This document shows positions 29,150-37,129 of a stretch of 64,000 bases of DNA, in pieces. Source of the DNA: Bradyrhizobium huanghuaihaiense (GTDB lineage: Bacteria; Pseudomonadota; Alphaproteobacteria; Rhizobiales; Xanthobacteraceae). How positions within the stretch are numbered: the stretch's first letter is position 1; every line of letters starts with the position of its first letter. Made by a program: the position numbers and the translations under genes. Location of the stretch: contig NZ_VLLA01000001.1 in NCBI RefSeq assembly GCF_007830635.1, positions 219,868 through 283,867 on the forward strand, in the 5' to 3' direction. The notes under the pieces were generated by a model. That model saw only the letters and a program-made list of their open reading frames with translations, had not been told where the DNA came from and did not search any database.

Positions 29150-29167
29150 TGTTGCACCGGTACAACA
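29150..29167. promoter_or_regulatory. 18-bp palindrome upstream of the MBL/nuclease/phosphatase unit
   Basis: TGTTGCACCGGTACAACA is a palindrome broken by a single mismatched pair (C/A at positions 6 and 13). It lies 161 bp before the MBL gene in a 227-bp spacer with no other recognised feature. It has the shape of a dimeric repressor operator; no regulator gene is adjacent. Confidence 0.5.
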
Positions 29168-29327
29168 CGCACATTTTCTTCTCGAACAGCCGCAATTTCT
29201 CGGGCGCTCGTTTGAATATAGATAAGCCGTTGCCTGGAGCCGAATTCGCTTTGAAGTTTCCCAATCCATCGCGCAGTGCCCTCACCTGCCCGGCCGAACC
29301 CGGCCCTGCCATCAAGACCAACCGCTG

Positions 29328-30590
29328 ATGTCCGAGGAAGCCGGTTCGTTTCGCGGACGTGTCCACCGCGGAACGCAGCAAATTGGTGGCACCTGCATTG
29401 AGCTCGAGGCCGCAGGCGAGCGAATCCTGCTCGACCTCGGACTTCCGCTCGATGCCGACGGCCCGTCCGATGATCTGCTCCCGCCCGTGGCCGGGCTTCG
29501 CGCCGAGGATACAGCCTTGCGTGGAATCGTCCTGTCGCACGGGCACGGCGATCATTGGGGCTTGCTGCCGCTGTGCAGACCCAACGTCCCTCTCGCCATG
29601 GGCGCCGCGACGGCGCGCATCATGCGTGCGGCAGCTCCTTTCGTGCCCAATGCCTTCGTGCCTTTCGTTTCGTTCGAGCTGGTCGATCGCAAGACCTTCC
29701 AGATCGGCCCGTTCAGCATCACGCCCTATCTCGTCGATCATTCGGCCTATGATGCCTATGCGCTGCTGATCCACGCCGCCGGCCGGCGACTGTTCTATAG
29801 CGGCGACATCCGTGCGCATGGCCGCAAGGGCGGTCTGTTCGAGCGATTGGTGAGCAATCCGCCCCGTGGCGTCGATACGATGCTGATGGAGGGGTCGAGC
29901 CTCGGCCGCCTTGACGAAGACACGCAATTTCCGACGGAAGACGACATCGAGGCGAGGCTGACCGAGAGCCTCAGGCCGCCGGGCTTCGTCATCCTCTCGG
30001 CGTCCGCGCAGAACATCGATCGCATCGTCAGCATCTACCGCGCCTGCAAGCGCAGCGACCGAACGCTGCTGCTGGACCTCTACGCGATGGAGATATTGCG
30101 GGCCACCGGCAACGAGCGCCTGCCGAGCGTCGGCTGGCCCAACCTGTCGGTCTATGTGCCGGAATATCAGCGGCGACAGATCGCACGGAACAAGCGCTTC
30201 GATCTTCTGGAGCCGTACAGATCTGCACGCATCTACCGCGAGCGCATCACCGAGATCGCCGATCGCACGGTGATGCTGTTTCGCCCGGCAATGGCCCGCG
30301 ACGTGGAGACCGCAAATCTCTGGACCGGCACCAGGGCGATCTGGTCGCAATGGGACGGATACCTGAAGGATGGTCCTGGCGCCGGGCTGAAGGCGGATCT
30401 CGCGACACGCGGCGTTCCCATGGAAATCATCCATACCTCGGGTCACGCCAGCATCCCGGATCTCAAGCGGCTCTCGAACGCAATACAACCGGAGAAGCTG
30501 GTGCCCATTCACACGTTCGAAGGCGACAGCTTCGGCAAATATTTTAACAACGTCACGCGACGCCGCGATGGCGAATGGTGGGAGGTATGA
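29328..30590 (+). CDS. MBL-fold hydrolase, RNase J/beta-CASP-like
   Basis: A 420-residue metallo-beta-lactamase-fold protein. The metal motif SHGHGDHWG is near residue 70, followed by 'YLVDHSAYDAYALLI', 'LFYSGDIRAHG' (metal-bridging Asp) and a C-terminal 'IIHTSGHASIPDLKRL'. The order and the closing 'HTSGHAS..' plus 'LVPIHTFEGDSF' resemble RNase J and beta-CASP nucleases, and an insert of about 150 residues sits where the beta-CASP cap would be. A nucleic-acid phosphodiesterase activity is therefore likely but not shown. Its stop precedes the next start by a single base, and GGAGG for that gene lies in its last codons. Confidence 0.8.
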   Translation: MSEEAGSFRGRVHRGTQQIGGTCIELEAAGERILLDLGLPLDADGPSDDLLPPVAGLRAEDTALRGIVLSHGHGDHWGLLPLCRPNVPLAMGAATARIMRAAAPFVPNAFVPFVSFELVDRKTFQIGPFSITPYLVDHSAYDAYALLIHAAGRRLFYSGDIRAHGRKGGLFERLVSNPPRGVDTMLMEGSSLGRLDEDTQFPTEDDIEARLTESLRPPGFVILSASAQNIDRIVSIYRACKRSDRTLLLDLYAMEILRATGNERLPSVGWPNLSVYVPEYQRRQIARNKRFDLLEPYRSARIYRERITEIADRTVMLFRPAMARDVETANLWTGTRAIWSQWDGYLKDGPGAGLKADLATRGVPMEIIHTSGHASIPDLKRLSNAIQPEKLVPIHTFEGDSFGKYFNNVTRRRDGEWWEV

Positions 30591-30591
30591 G

Positions 30592-31503
30592 ATGAGCTTC
30601 AAACGTGGAATCTGGAACGGCGACTTTCTGAGGGCACTCGAAGCACTCGCGCAGCAGGATGGCTGGTGGAAAGACGTTCTCGCCGATCCGTCGCTCATCA
30701 TCGGTGTTCGGGATGACTACTTGAACATCTATTGGCAGGGGCAATCCATCTTCAAAGTGTCGTTCAAGGGCGGGAAAGTGGCTGCCTCGACGCACGAAAA
30801 ATATCTACTGAACCCGGACTTGAAGGATCAGATCTCGCTCGTCGAGGGGAAATTCGCCTTCGGCGAGGCCGAGCCAAGAATGCTGACGCGCGATTACGAG
30901 GGCGCAGCGACCCTGGCGAAGCTCAAAAGAGCCGCATCGCTCTATTCCGGACAGGAGAAGGAAGGCGTTCACGAGATCGCGACATCCAATCCCTCCGTCG
31001 TGGACGTCGAGATTGCGATCAACGCCTCCGGCATCCCCGACATCAAGCGGAACCTTCCCCGCATGGACCTGGCGAACTTCGAAATGACGGCGAACGGCGT
31101 GGATCTGGTATTCTGGGAGGCCAAGACGTTCAGCAACCGCGAACTGGAGAACGGCAAGATTGTCGATCAGATCAAGGACTATCGGACAGTGATCGACCTT
31201 CACCAGACGGAGATCGATAAGAGCTATCGATGTGTTGCGGAGAATTTGGCCGACATGGCGAGATGGAGCAACGACCGTCGCAGTGTGGCTGCGGCAATCC
31301 GCGCCGTTAAGGGCGGGGCCAAACTCAACGTGAACAGCGCCAATGTCGGGCTGCTCGTTTATGATTACACTGCGGATCAAAGCGATCGCAAAGACAAGAG
31401 CGGCAAGACGCTAAAAGAAAGAGTGACTGAGTCGCTTGCGGAGGTGGGCGTGGGTCAGGAGCGGATCAAGTTCAAAGGCACGCCAAGGGGTCTCACCATC
31501 TGA
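30592..31503 (+). CDS. Uncharacterised protein, putative PD-(D/E)XK nuclease
   Basis: A 303-residue cytoplasmic protein I do not recognise as a named family. The middle part has the spacing of a restriction-endonuclease-like core: a Glu in 'VVDVEIAI', an Asp in 'RMDLANFEM', the E-x-K in 'VDLVFWEAKTFSNRELE' (about residues 176-192) and a Gln/Tyr pair in 'IVDQIKDY'. The N-terminal third begins 'MSFKRGIWNGDFLRALEAL' and may be a separate domain. Start at 30592 behind GGAGGT. Base composition looks low: 30721-30840 has 60 G+C in 120 bases by hand count, below its surroundings, a sign of possible transfer. It lies between an RNase J-like gene and a phosphatase gene. Confidence 0.6.
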   Translation: MSFKRGIWNGDFLRALEALAQQDGWWKDVLADPSLIIGVRDDYLNIYWQGQSIFKVSFKGGKVAASTHEKYLLNPDLKDQISLVEGKFAFGEAEPRMLTRDYEGAATLAKLKRAASLYSGQEKEGVHEIATSNPSVVDVEIAINASGIPDIKRNLPRMDLANFEMTANGVDLVFWEAKTFSNRELENGKIVDQIKDYRTVIDLHQTEIDKSYRCVAENLADMARWSNDRRSVAAAIRAVKGGAKLNVNSANVGLLVYDYTADQSDRKDKSGKTLKERVTESLAEVGVGQERIKFKGTPRGLTI

Positions 31504-31528
31504 GCTGGCAAGAGGGAGGAATCTTATT

Positions 31529-32248
31529 TTGCCCCTTCCCGAGCACGAATTGCTCACCTTCGCGATCGGCGACATCCATGGCTGCTTTGACAAGCTGGTG
31601 TCGCTGCTCGCCGCTTGCGACGAGATTCGCGGTCACCGGAGCGCCCAGTTCGTCCTTGTCGGAGACTACATCGACAGGGGCCCCCAGAGCCGCGAGGTGA
31701 TGGATTTTCTCGTCGGCAGCGAAGGGGAGCAGAACCGCCCCTTCGTTTGTCTCCAGGGCAACCATGAGGAGATGTTGCTTCGCGCGGCCGACATGGAGCG
31801 CACCGACCAGGACCTCATGAATTGGTGGGGAAACGGCGGCGAGCAGACGCTCGACAGCTACGGGATCGACGATCCCGTCGATTTTCCCAGCGAGCATCTC
31901 GACTGGATCCGCGCACTTCCGCTCATGAAGATCGAGCATGGACGACTTTTCGTCCACGCGGGAATACGGCCGGCGGTGCCGCTGGCGTCGCAGTCCGAGC
32001 GGGATTTGCTCTGGATCCGGGAACCCTTCTTGTCGTCCGATCTCGACCACGGACTGTTCATTGTCCATGGCCATACGCCGATCCGGTCCCGGACACCTGA
32101 TCTGCGCGCGAACCGGTTGAACCTGGATACCGGCGCCTGCTTCGGCGGCCCGCTCACAGCAGCCGTGTTCGCCACCTCGGAGGCGGGCCCGTTGATGTTT
32201 GTGAACGATTCCGGCGAGATCTCGGGACCGGCCGCCCTCCGGCATTGA
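31529..32248 (+). CDS. PPP-family metallophosphatase (Ser/Thr phosphatase-like)
   Basis: A 239-residue calcineurin-like phosphatase with all five motifs of the bacterial PrpA/lambda-phosphatase group: GDIHG, GDYIDRG, GNHEE, the later His in 'LFVHAG' and HGHTPI. The family uses two metals to remove phosphate from proteins or small nucleotides (some act on diadenosine tetraphosphate). The preferred start is a TTG at 31529, eight bases after GGGAGGA; a longer frame upstream overlaps the previous gene and lacks a site. It is the last gene of the three-gene unit and ends about 105 bp before tRNA-Arg. Confidence 0.88.
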   Translation: MPLPEHELLTFAIGDIHGCFDKLVSLLAACDEIRGHRSAQFVLVGDYIDRGPQSREVMDFLVGSEGEQNRPFVCLQGNHEEMLLRAADMERTDQDLMNWWGNGGEQTLDSYGIDDPVDFPSEHLDWIRALPLMKIEHGRLFVHAGIRPAVPLASQSERDLLWIREPFLSSDLDHGLFIVHGHTPIRSRTPDLRANRLNLDTGACFGGPLTAAVFATSEAGPLMFVNDSGEISGPAALRH

Positions 32249-32313
32249 ACAGCGAAGCGCAGGCCCACGAATTCGGCCGATTCCGGGCATCTGGGCCCGG
32301 GCAAAGCTAGCGG

Positions 32314-32342
32314 TTGCCCACCCCTCGCCAATCGGCTAAATG
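32314..32342 (+). promoter_or_regulatory. Possible promoter of tRNA-Arg
   Basis: TTGCCC at 32314-32319 and TAAATG at 32337-32342 are 17 bases apart and end 11 bases before the tRNA. The match to the housekeeping consensus is only moderate. Confidence 0.35.
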
Positions 32343-32353
32343 AACCTCGACTA

Positions 32354-32430
32354 GCACCCGTAGCTCAGCTGGATAGAGCGTTGCCCTCCGAAGGCAAAGG
32401 TCACACGTTCGAATCGTGTCGGGTGCGCCA
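32354..32430 (+). tRNA. tRNA-Arg (anticodon CCG)
   Basis: A 77-base cloverleaf with acceptor arms GCACCCG and CGGGTGC, D-stem GCTC/GAGC, anticodon stem TTGCC/GGCAA enclosing the loop CTCCGAA (anticodon CCG, decoding CGG), the T-arm ACACG-TTCGAAT-CGTGT, and an encoded CCA end. tRNA-Arg genes are common integration sites; no partial duplicate of its 3' end was found in this window. Confidence 0.96.
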
Positions 32431-32457
32431 GTCTTGCCGTCGTATTCCTACCGGCAT

Positions 32458-32667
32458 CTACGTCAGCATCGAAACGATCGCCTGGATCTGGTCGGAGGCG
32501 GACGCCACCAGCCCGTCATAGGACGTCTGACCATGCGCAGCGGCCTTCAGGATGCATTCGGCGACGGCCGCTTTCAGGCCGAAGACCGACTGATGGGCCG
32601 GCACGCTCGCCATCACGGTCTCGAGTGCCTGGCGCATCGTCTGAATGAGCTCGGAGCTGTACTGCAT
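32458..32667 (-). CDS. Small hypothetical protein (69 aa)
   Basis: A 69-residue protein with no family I recognise. It is mostly helical by composition ('[16 protein letters not shown]', '[19 protein letters not shown]', '[18 protein letters not shown]') and has no signal peptide or membrane segment. GGAGGA lies about 8 bases upstream of the ATG at 32667, which supports real translation. It lies 27 bp from the tRNA and is read toward it. A repeat shared with the region upstream of the GT2 gene lies some 40 bp ahead of its start. Confidence 0.6.
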   Translation of the reverse strand: MQYSSELIQTMRQALETVMASVPAHQSVFGLKAAVAECILKAAAHGQTSYDGLVASASDQIQAIVSMLT

Positions 32668-32706
32668 GGGCTGTCCTCCGTCGGCTCATATGGGACCACA
32701 TCCCTG

Positions 32707-32760
32707 GGCTTGCCACTCACAAGCCTGAGATTGCTCTTTGAATGCGTCGAGACTGAACGT
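32707..32760. repeat. Direct repeat flanking the GT2/HlyD cassette (left copy)
   Basis: 54 bases beginning GGCTTGCCACTCACAA match 35785-35838 at all but about eight positions by eye. Weaker similarity continues past the core (GCGACC and GACGACGACGA, then CTGAAGCAT). It lies between the small gene and the zinc-ribbon gene. Confidence 0.75.
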
Positions 32761-32843
32761 CTCAATTCAAACGTCAGATGGCCGCATTGAGCACGCCGGC
32801 AAACGCGACCGTGGCGACGACGACCGGCGACGTCTGAAGCATT

Positions 32844-33125
32844 TCAGATCGCGCCCGCGACCGGTGACACGATCATCTCCTTGCCGCAGGTGCTGCACCG
32901 CGCGCTCGTGCCGACGACTTCGCAAGCCGGGTCGCCTGAGGCGATGCTGCGCCGGCATTTCGGACAGACATAGCCGTCGGCTGTCTCGACGAAATCGCTG
33001 GACGGCCCGACATAGGCGCAGATCATGTGATGCAGGATCCGATCGAATGCGAGACGATTTCGGCAGACCGGGCACATCGTTTCATCCGCGCTGATCTGCA
33101 CCGTCGTTTCCTTTCGATAGCACAT
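32844..33125 (-). CDS. Small zinc-ribbon protein, TackOD1-like
   Basis: A 93-residue Cys-rich protein with 'MCPVCRNRL', 'DRILHHMICAYVGPSSDF', 'YVCPKCRRSI' and 'ARCSTCGKEM', giving three CxxC pairs plus a His/Cys set. The order His-x2-Cys-Ala, Gly, Phe, then CPKC, a Gly-Asp step, then CxxCG resembles TackOD1 zinc-ribbon output domains, known from proteins linked with surface polysaccharide; I am not certain of this match. The ATG at 33125 begins 7 bases after the HlyD stop, so it is the last gene of the cassette. It has no signal peptide and should act in the cytoplasm, perhaps as a regulator of the glycosyltransferase. Confidence 0.6.
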   Translation of the reverse strand: MCYRKETTVQISADETMCPVCRNRLAFDRILHHMICAYVGPSSDFVETADGYVCPKCRRSIASGDPACEVVGTSARCSTCGKEMIVSPVAGAI

Positions 33126-33132
33126 CCTCGCC

Positions 33133-34179
33133 CTATTGCAGGCCCAGCAGGCGGACCAAGGCTGCGGCAAACCGGGACGTCAGGCTCGTGTAGTACATGT
33201 GAACGTTGACCGTTGAATTCAGCGGCGGCGGAACGGCGTCCGCGACGAAGCGGATGCGCGCGATCTGGGCAGCCGTGCGGTCGCGCGTCAGGGTTTGCCG
33301 GCCTGCGGCGTACACGACCGAGACCGGCAGGATCTCCGCGATCGTTCCGGCGATGCGGCGGTTGCCGAACACCACGAGCACCTGATTGCCGATCCTGGGC
33401 TCGACCAGGCGCGCATTCGGAATGTACCAATCGACGAAGATGTCGGCGGGATCGAGGATTTCGGCGATCGCCGTGCCCGCCACGAGCGATTGCCCGACAT
33501 TGGCGAGATTGGTCGAAACGATACCGGCGACGGGCGCCAGCACCTGGCCGCCGGCAAAGTTCCGCTCCACCTCGTCGAGATGGTCGCGCAGCTGCTGGCC
33601 GAAATCGTTCAGGTCCGCCAGCTGTGTGATGGACTCCGCGATCTCCGCCTCCTGCGAAATGACGGACTTGCGAGCGAGGCCGCGTTCACGCAGCAATTCG
33701 AGGCGAAACGCCAGGCTCGCCGCGCTCGACGCTTCGATCTGGTCGACAGCCTCTTCCGTCAACGTCCTGTACGCCTTCGCCGCTTCCAGCGTTTCCTGCG
33801 CGACGCGGGCCCTGATGCGCAACTCCGATCGCCGGCTCGCGATGTCGGCCAATGCGCGCATGTAGGTCGCCACGATGTTGTCGCGCTCGGGCGAGCGGAT
33901 CTGTGCGATCCGGTCCCCGGCCTTGACCGTGGTGCCCGGCGTCACCATGACTTCTGCGACCTGCACCAGATAGGGAAGTGAAACGACGTGCGGCGGGGAC
34001 GAGACCGTCCCCGGTCCGCTCAGATAGACCAGTGGCGCGCCAAAATAGACGACCAGAAAGGCGAGCACGCCGAAAACGGCCGTCGCATAGGTAAGGCGCA
34101 CGAGCCGTCCCGCGGCGCTCCGACGGCTTTCCACGGGATCGGGGACATTCGGGTCCAGCCTGTTGATCGCGACATTCAT
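33133..34179 (-). CDS. HlyD-family periplasmic adaptor / membrane-fusion protein
   Basis: A 348-residue protein with a cytoplasmic N-terminus, a membrane helix (about residues 30-52, 'TYATAVFGVLAFLVVYFGAP'), a split biotinyl-lipoyl domain ('VVSLPYLVQVAEVMVTPGTTVKAGDRIAQI' and 'GQVLAPVAGIVSTNLANVGQSLVAGT'), and a central coiled coil (about 105-205). The C-terminal beta-barrel 'NVHMYYTS' region follows. Such proteins connect inner-membrane exporters to the periplasm, and some (Alg44-like) assist polysaccharide synthases. It overlaps the GT2 stop by four bases (ATGA), so the partner is that glycosyltransferase rather than a classical ABC exporter. Confidence 0.88.
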   Translation of the reverse strand: MNVAINRLDPNVPDPVESRRSAAGRLVRLTYATAVFGVLAFLVVYFGAPLVYLSGPGTVSSPPHVVSLPYLVQVAEVMVTPGTTVKAGDRIAQIRSPERDNIVATYMRALADIASRRSELRIRARVAQETLEAAKAYRTLTEEAVDQIEASSAASLAFRLELLRERGLARKSVISQEAEIAESITQLADLNDFGQQLRDHLDEVERNFAGGQVLAPVAGIVSTNLANVGQSLVAGTAIAEILDPADIFVDWYIPNARLVEPRIGNQVLVVFGNRRIAGTIAEILPVSVVYAAGRQTLTRDRTAAQIARIRFVADAVPPPLNSTVNVHMYYTSLTSRFAAALVRLLGLQ

Positions 34180-35441
34180 CGGCGTGCTCCTTCAGGACCG
34201 GAAAACAGTGCGCGACGTACGCGCGGCGGCACGAAGTCATCGTCCCTGGACGCGGCGAAGATGATCTCGGAGGAGTAGGAGACCAGCCGGGCGCATTTCA
34301 GATAGACGCTCTGATAGACCGGGAAGACCAGCGCGGCCCCGAGATCGAGGATACGCGGCGCGCGCTTGAACAGGGCGAAGGCGAGGCCGAGATTGAAGAA
34401 CGAAATCCACGTCAGCAGGACGTAGATCGCGGCGAGAAGCCGGAAGGCGTCGATGCCGAGCAAAGCCATGAGATAGACGAGGTAGAATGGAAAACTGAGC
34501 GTGGGGATCAGGTCGAACAGGATGAAATCCAGCCTCTGCAGCGTATCGGGCAACCGCTCCAAGCGATGGAAGAACCGCAATTCGCCGTACATGATGAGGC
34601 GGATTCGCAAGGCGTCGCGATCCCACCGCGCGCGTTGGCGCAGCAGGCCAAGGCCACTGGCGGGCCCTGCCGTTGCGACCCAGGCTTCGGGCACGAAGCG
34701 AACGAGATAACCCAGCCGGCGCAGCCGCAGGCTGAACTCCAGATCCTCGCCCGGACCAACGTCGAGCCCGCCATGCCGCATGAAGACATCGCGGCGGTAC
34801 ATGGAGCAGGCGCCGGACAGGCAGGCGATCGCATCGACGGTGTCGAGGATGGTCCTGCCAGCGCTGATCGACATCAAATATTCGATGCTTTGAAGCCGCG
34901 TCCAGATCGAAGCGGTTTCGTTGCTGATCGCGATATTGCAGCTCGCGCCCGCGACACGCGGATCCGTGAATGCGGATGCGAGCCCGGCGACGGCCGCCGG
35001 TTCGAACAGCGTGTCGGCATCCACCGTCAGCAGCAGCTCGCCGCTGGCGAACCGGGCGGCGGCGTTGATCGCGGCGCTCCGGCCGCAGCGCGTGCCGTGG
35101 CAGATGACCATATCCACCAGCCCCGCCGCGCGTGCCTCCTCGGCAATGGCGCGCGTGTCGTCGGTGGAGCCGTCATCGACGACGATGATCTCGAGCGGCG
35201 CCAGGGTCTGCCGGCGCAGCGCTTCGATCGAACGAAGCAGGCCGGGACCACCGTTGAAAGCGGGCACGATCACGCTGACCGATGCGCGGATCGGCGTTTC
35301 CCGTTGGGACAGCGCGCCGGTCAGGCCGAGCAGAGAGAGCGACAGCAGTGAAAACGTATAGCGGGGAATATCGAAGATGATGACCGCGAGCGCGAGCTGA
35401 ATCCAGTTCATATCGGCGATCAACTGCAATGCCTCGGGCAT
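34176..35441 (-). CDS. Membrane glycosyltransferase family 2 (polysaccharide synthase-like)
   Basis: A 421-residue processive-type GT2 enzyme. After an N-terminal helix ('LALAVIIFDIPRYTFSLLSLSLLGL') the catalytic domain has 'VIVPAFNGGPGLLRSIEALRRQ', 'VVDDGSTDDT', the metal-binding DAD in 'LTVDADTLF', 'GPGEDLEFSLRLRRLGYLV' and the QxxRW motif 'RQRARWDRDAL'. Three or four helices end the protein ('IPTLSFPFYLVYLMALLG'). The pattern is that of cellulose/hyaluronan-synthase-like enzymes that polymerise and export a glycan. Gene order GT2, HlyD, zinc ribbon suggests one exopolysaccharide system. No EAL, PilZ or BcsC-like gene is next to it, so the product is unknown. Confidence 0.9.
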   Translation of the reverse strand: MPEALQLIADMNWIQLALAVIIFDIPRYTFSLLSLSLLGLTGALSQRETPIRASVSVIVPAFNGGPGLLRSIEALRRQTLAPLEIIVVDDGSTDDTRAIAEEARAAGLVDMVICHGTRCGRSAAINAAARFASGELLLTVDADTLFEPAAVAGLASAFTDPRVAGASCNIAISNETASIWTRLQSIEYLMSISAGRTILDTVDAIACLSGACSMYRRDVFMRHGGLDVGPGEDLEFSLRLRRLGYLVRFVPEAWVATAGPASGLGLLRQRARWDRDALRIRLIMYGELRFFHRLERLPDTLQRLDFILFDLIPTLSFPFYLVYLMALLGIDAFRLLAAIYVLLTWISFFNLGLAFALFKRAPRILDLGAALVFPVYQSVYLKCARLVSYSSEIIFAASRDDDFVPPRVRRALFSGPEGARR

Positions 35442-35924
35442 GCTGACCTACCCTCCCCGGATAGCGAGCCGTGCCAGATCCGCACCTGGATGAAAAGAAG
35501 CCAGCGACCCGCACGAGACCGAGGACATATCGGTGGACCGGCCCTCCTTCGTCTGCGTCAATTCCGAAGACGGGACCGTCAACTCGGAGTTTAGCATATC
35601 CCTTTGCGGCAACCGGGCGAAGGGCTTTGCGAAGAGCGACCGCGCGGGAACCCGATCGGTTAGAATTCGCGGAAAATCTGTAGGGATATGAAATCGGCCG
35701 CGGAGGCTTTGAGGCGAGCAAGGCGCGGGCGGCCGAGCATCCGAGGCGCGCCGCACGCTGGAGCAGGCGGGCGAAGGACCGATTGGCTTGCCACTCACAA
35801 GGCCGAGATTGCTCCTTGAACCCGTCGAGACCGAACGCCTAGCGCGACCACGACGACGACGAACATGGGCAACTGAAGCATCCATCACCTCGCGCTTCGC
35901 TTTGCGCGATTGTATCATCATGGC
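35442..35924. other. Gene-poor spacer between GT2 gene and dinB
   Basis: This 483-bp stretch separates the divergent GT2 and dinB genes. It contains the right copy of the direct repeat at 35785-35838 and probably both promoters. A short frame on the minus strand (35448-35594, about 48 codons, with a GGAGG inside it ahead of an inner ATG) could encode a leader peptide, but support is poor. I see no recognised gene or SOS box. Confidence 0.5.
35785..35838. repeat. Direct repeat flanking the GT2/HlyD cassette (right copy)
   Basis: Right partner of 32707-32760, same orientation, 3.1 kb away, beginning GGCTTGCCACTCACAA. The two bracket the zinc-ribbon, HlyD and GT2 genes. It also lies 87 bp upstream of the dinB start. 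Confidence 0.75.
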
Positions 35925-37025
35925 ATGAGCGATTCCGACACGGTGACGGGCGACGCCTCGCCCGTGCGCAAGATCATCCATATCGACATGGATGCTTTCT
36001 ATGCGTCCGTGGAACAGCGTGACAATCCGGAGCTGCGCGGCAAGCCGGTCGCGGTTGGAGGCTCCGCCGAACGCGGCGTCGTTGCGGCCGCGAGCTATGA
36101 GGCGCGCAAGTTCGGCGTGCGCTCGGCGATGCCGTCGGTCACCGCGAAGCGGCAATGCCCCGACCTGATCTTCGTCAAGCCGCGCTTCGAGGTCTACAAG
36201 GCGATCTCCAGGCAGATCCGCGAGATCTTTGCCGAGCACACGCCTGTCATCGAGCCGTTGTCGCTCGACGAGGCCTATCTCGACGTGACCGAAAACCTGC
36301 AAGGCATCCCGCTGGCACGGGACGTCGCGCGGCGAATCCGCGAGAAGATCAAATCCGAGACGGGCCTCAATGCCTCGGCCGGCATCTCCTACAACAAGTT
36401 TCTGGCAAAACTCGCCTCCGATCATCGCAAGCCCAACGGCCAGTTCGTGATCTCGCCGGAGATGGGCCCGGCCTTCGTCGAGACGCTGCCCGTCGGCAAG
36501 TTCCACGGCATCGGTCCGGCGACGGCTGCGAAGATGAACGCACTCGGCCTGTTCACCGGCCTCGACATCCGCAACCAGACGCTGGAGTTCATGAACGCGA
36601 ATTTCGGCAAGTCGGGTGCGTATTACTACTGGATCTCGCGCGGCGTCGACGAGCGGCCGGTCCGGGCCAACCGGATCCGCAAGTCGATCGGTGCGGAGAC
36701 CACGTTCTCGATCGACCTCGACGCATTCGATGCGCTGGCGGCCGAGCTCAAGCCGCTCGTCGACAAGGTCTGGCGCCATTGCGAGGCGACCGGCAACCGC
36801 GGCCGCACCGTCACCCTCAAGATCAAGTTCGCCGACTTCGAGATCATCACGCGGAGCAGGTCCGTCGCCGCGGCGGTTGCTGGCCGGGACGAGCTGGAGC
36901 GGCTGGCCTGCGGTCTGCTCGAAATCGAAATGCCCCTGCCCAAGCGCGTCAGGCTGCTGGGCGTGTCGCTATCCTCCCTCCAGGACGGGAACGATGCGGA
37001 GCCGCAGCTGACTCTGGGCATCTGA
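35925..37025 (+). CDS. dinB: DNA polymerase IV (Y-family)
   Basis: A 366-residue Y-family polymerase. The palm motifs are 'IIHIDMDAFYASVEQRD' (first metal Asp, about residue 20) and 'PLSLDEAYLDVTENL' (Asp-Glu pair). Helix-hairpin-helix contacts appear in 'FHGIGPATAAKMNALGLFTG', and the little-finger domain ends at 'LPKRVRLLGVSLSSLQ'. The C-terminus 'AEPQLTLGI' is the beta-clamp-binding peptide (QLxLx). It copies damaged DNA with low fidelity and normally joins the SOS response; no clear LexA box was seen upstream. ATG at 35925 chosen over an upstream TTG. Confidence 0.95.
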   Translation: MSDSDTVTGDASPVRKIIHIDMDAFYASVEQRDNPELRGKPVAVGGSAERGVVAAASYEARKFGVRSAMPSVTAKRQCPDLIFVKPRFEVYKAISRQIREIFAEHTPVIEPLSLDEAYLDVTENLQGIPLARDVARRIREKIKSETGLNASAGISYNKFLAKLASDHRKPNGQFVISPEMGPAFVETLPVGKFHGIGPATAAKMNALGLFTGLDIRNQTLEFMNANFGKSGAYYYWISRGVDERPVRANRIRKSIGAETTFSIDLDAFDALAAELKPLVDKVWRHCEATGNRGRTVTLKIKFADFEIITRSRSVAAAVAGRDELERLACGLLEIEMPLPKRVRLLGVSLSSLQDGNDAEPQLTLGI

Positions 37026-37129
37026 ACCGGGCTCGGCCGGCGCTCGGCAAACGCGACATCTTTATCCGCGACGCGGCGGCCGACCTGTCGTAGAGACATC
37101 GGATATGCCTTTTTGCCATTGATGCCGGA

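Noticed and set aside
32354..32430. tRNA-Arg 3' end as attachment site of a genomic island
   Set aside because: No partial duplicate of the tRNA 3' end and no integrase gene were found within the window, so island borders cannot be claimed.
35448..35594. Short minus-strand frame ahead of the GT2 gene
   Set aside because: It might be a leader peptide but has no conserved pattern I can see; noted only in the spacer entry.
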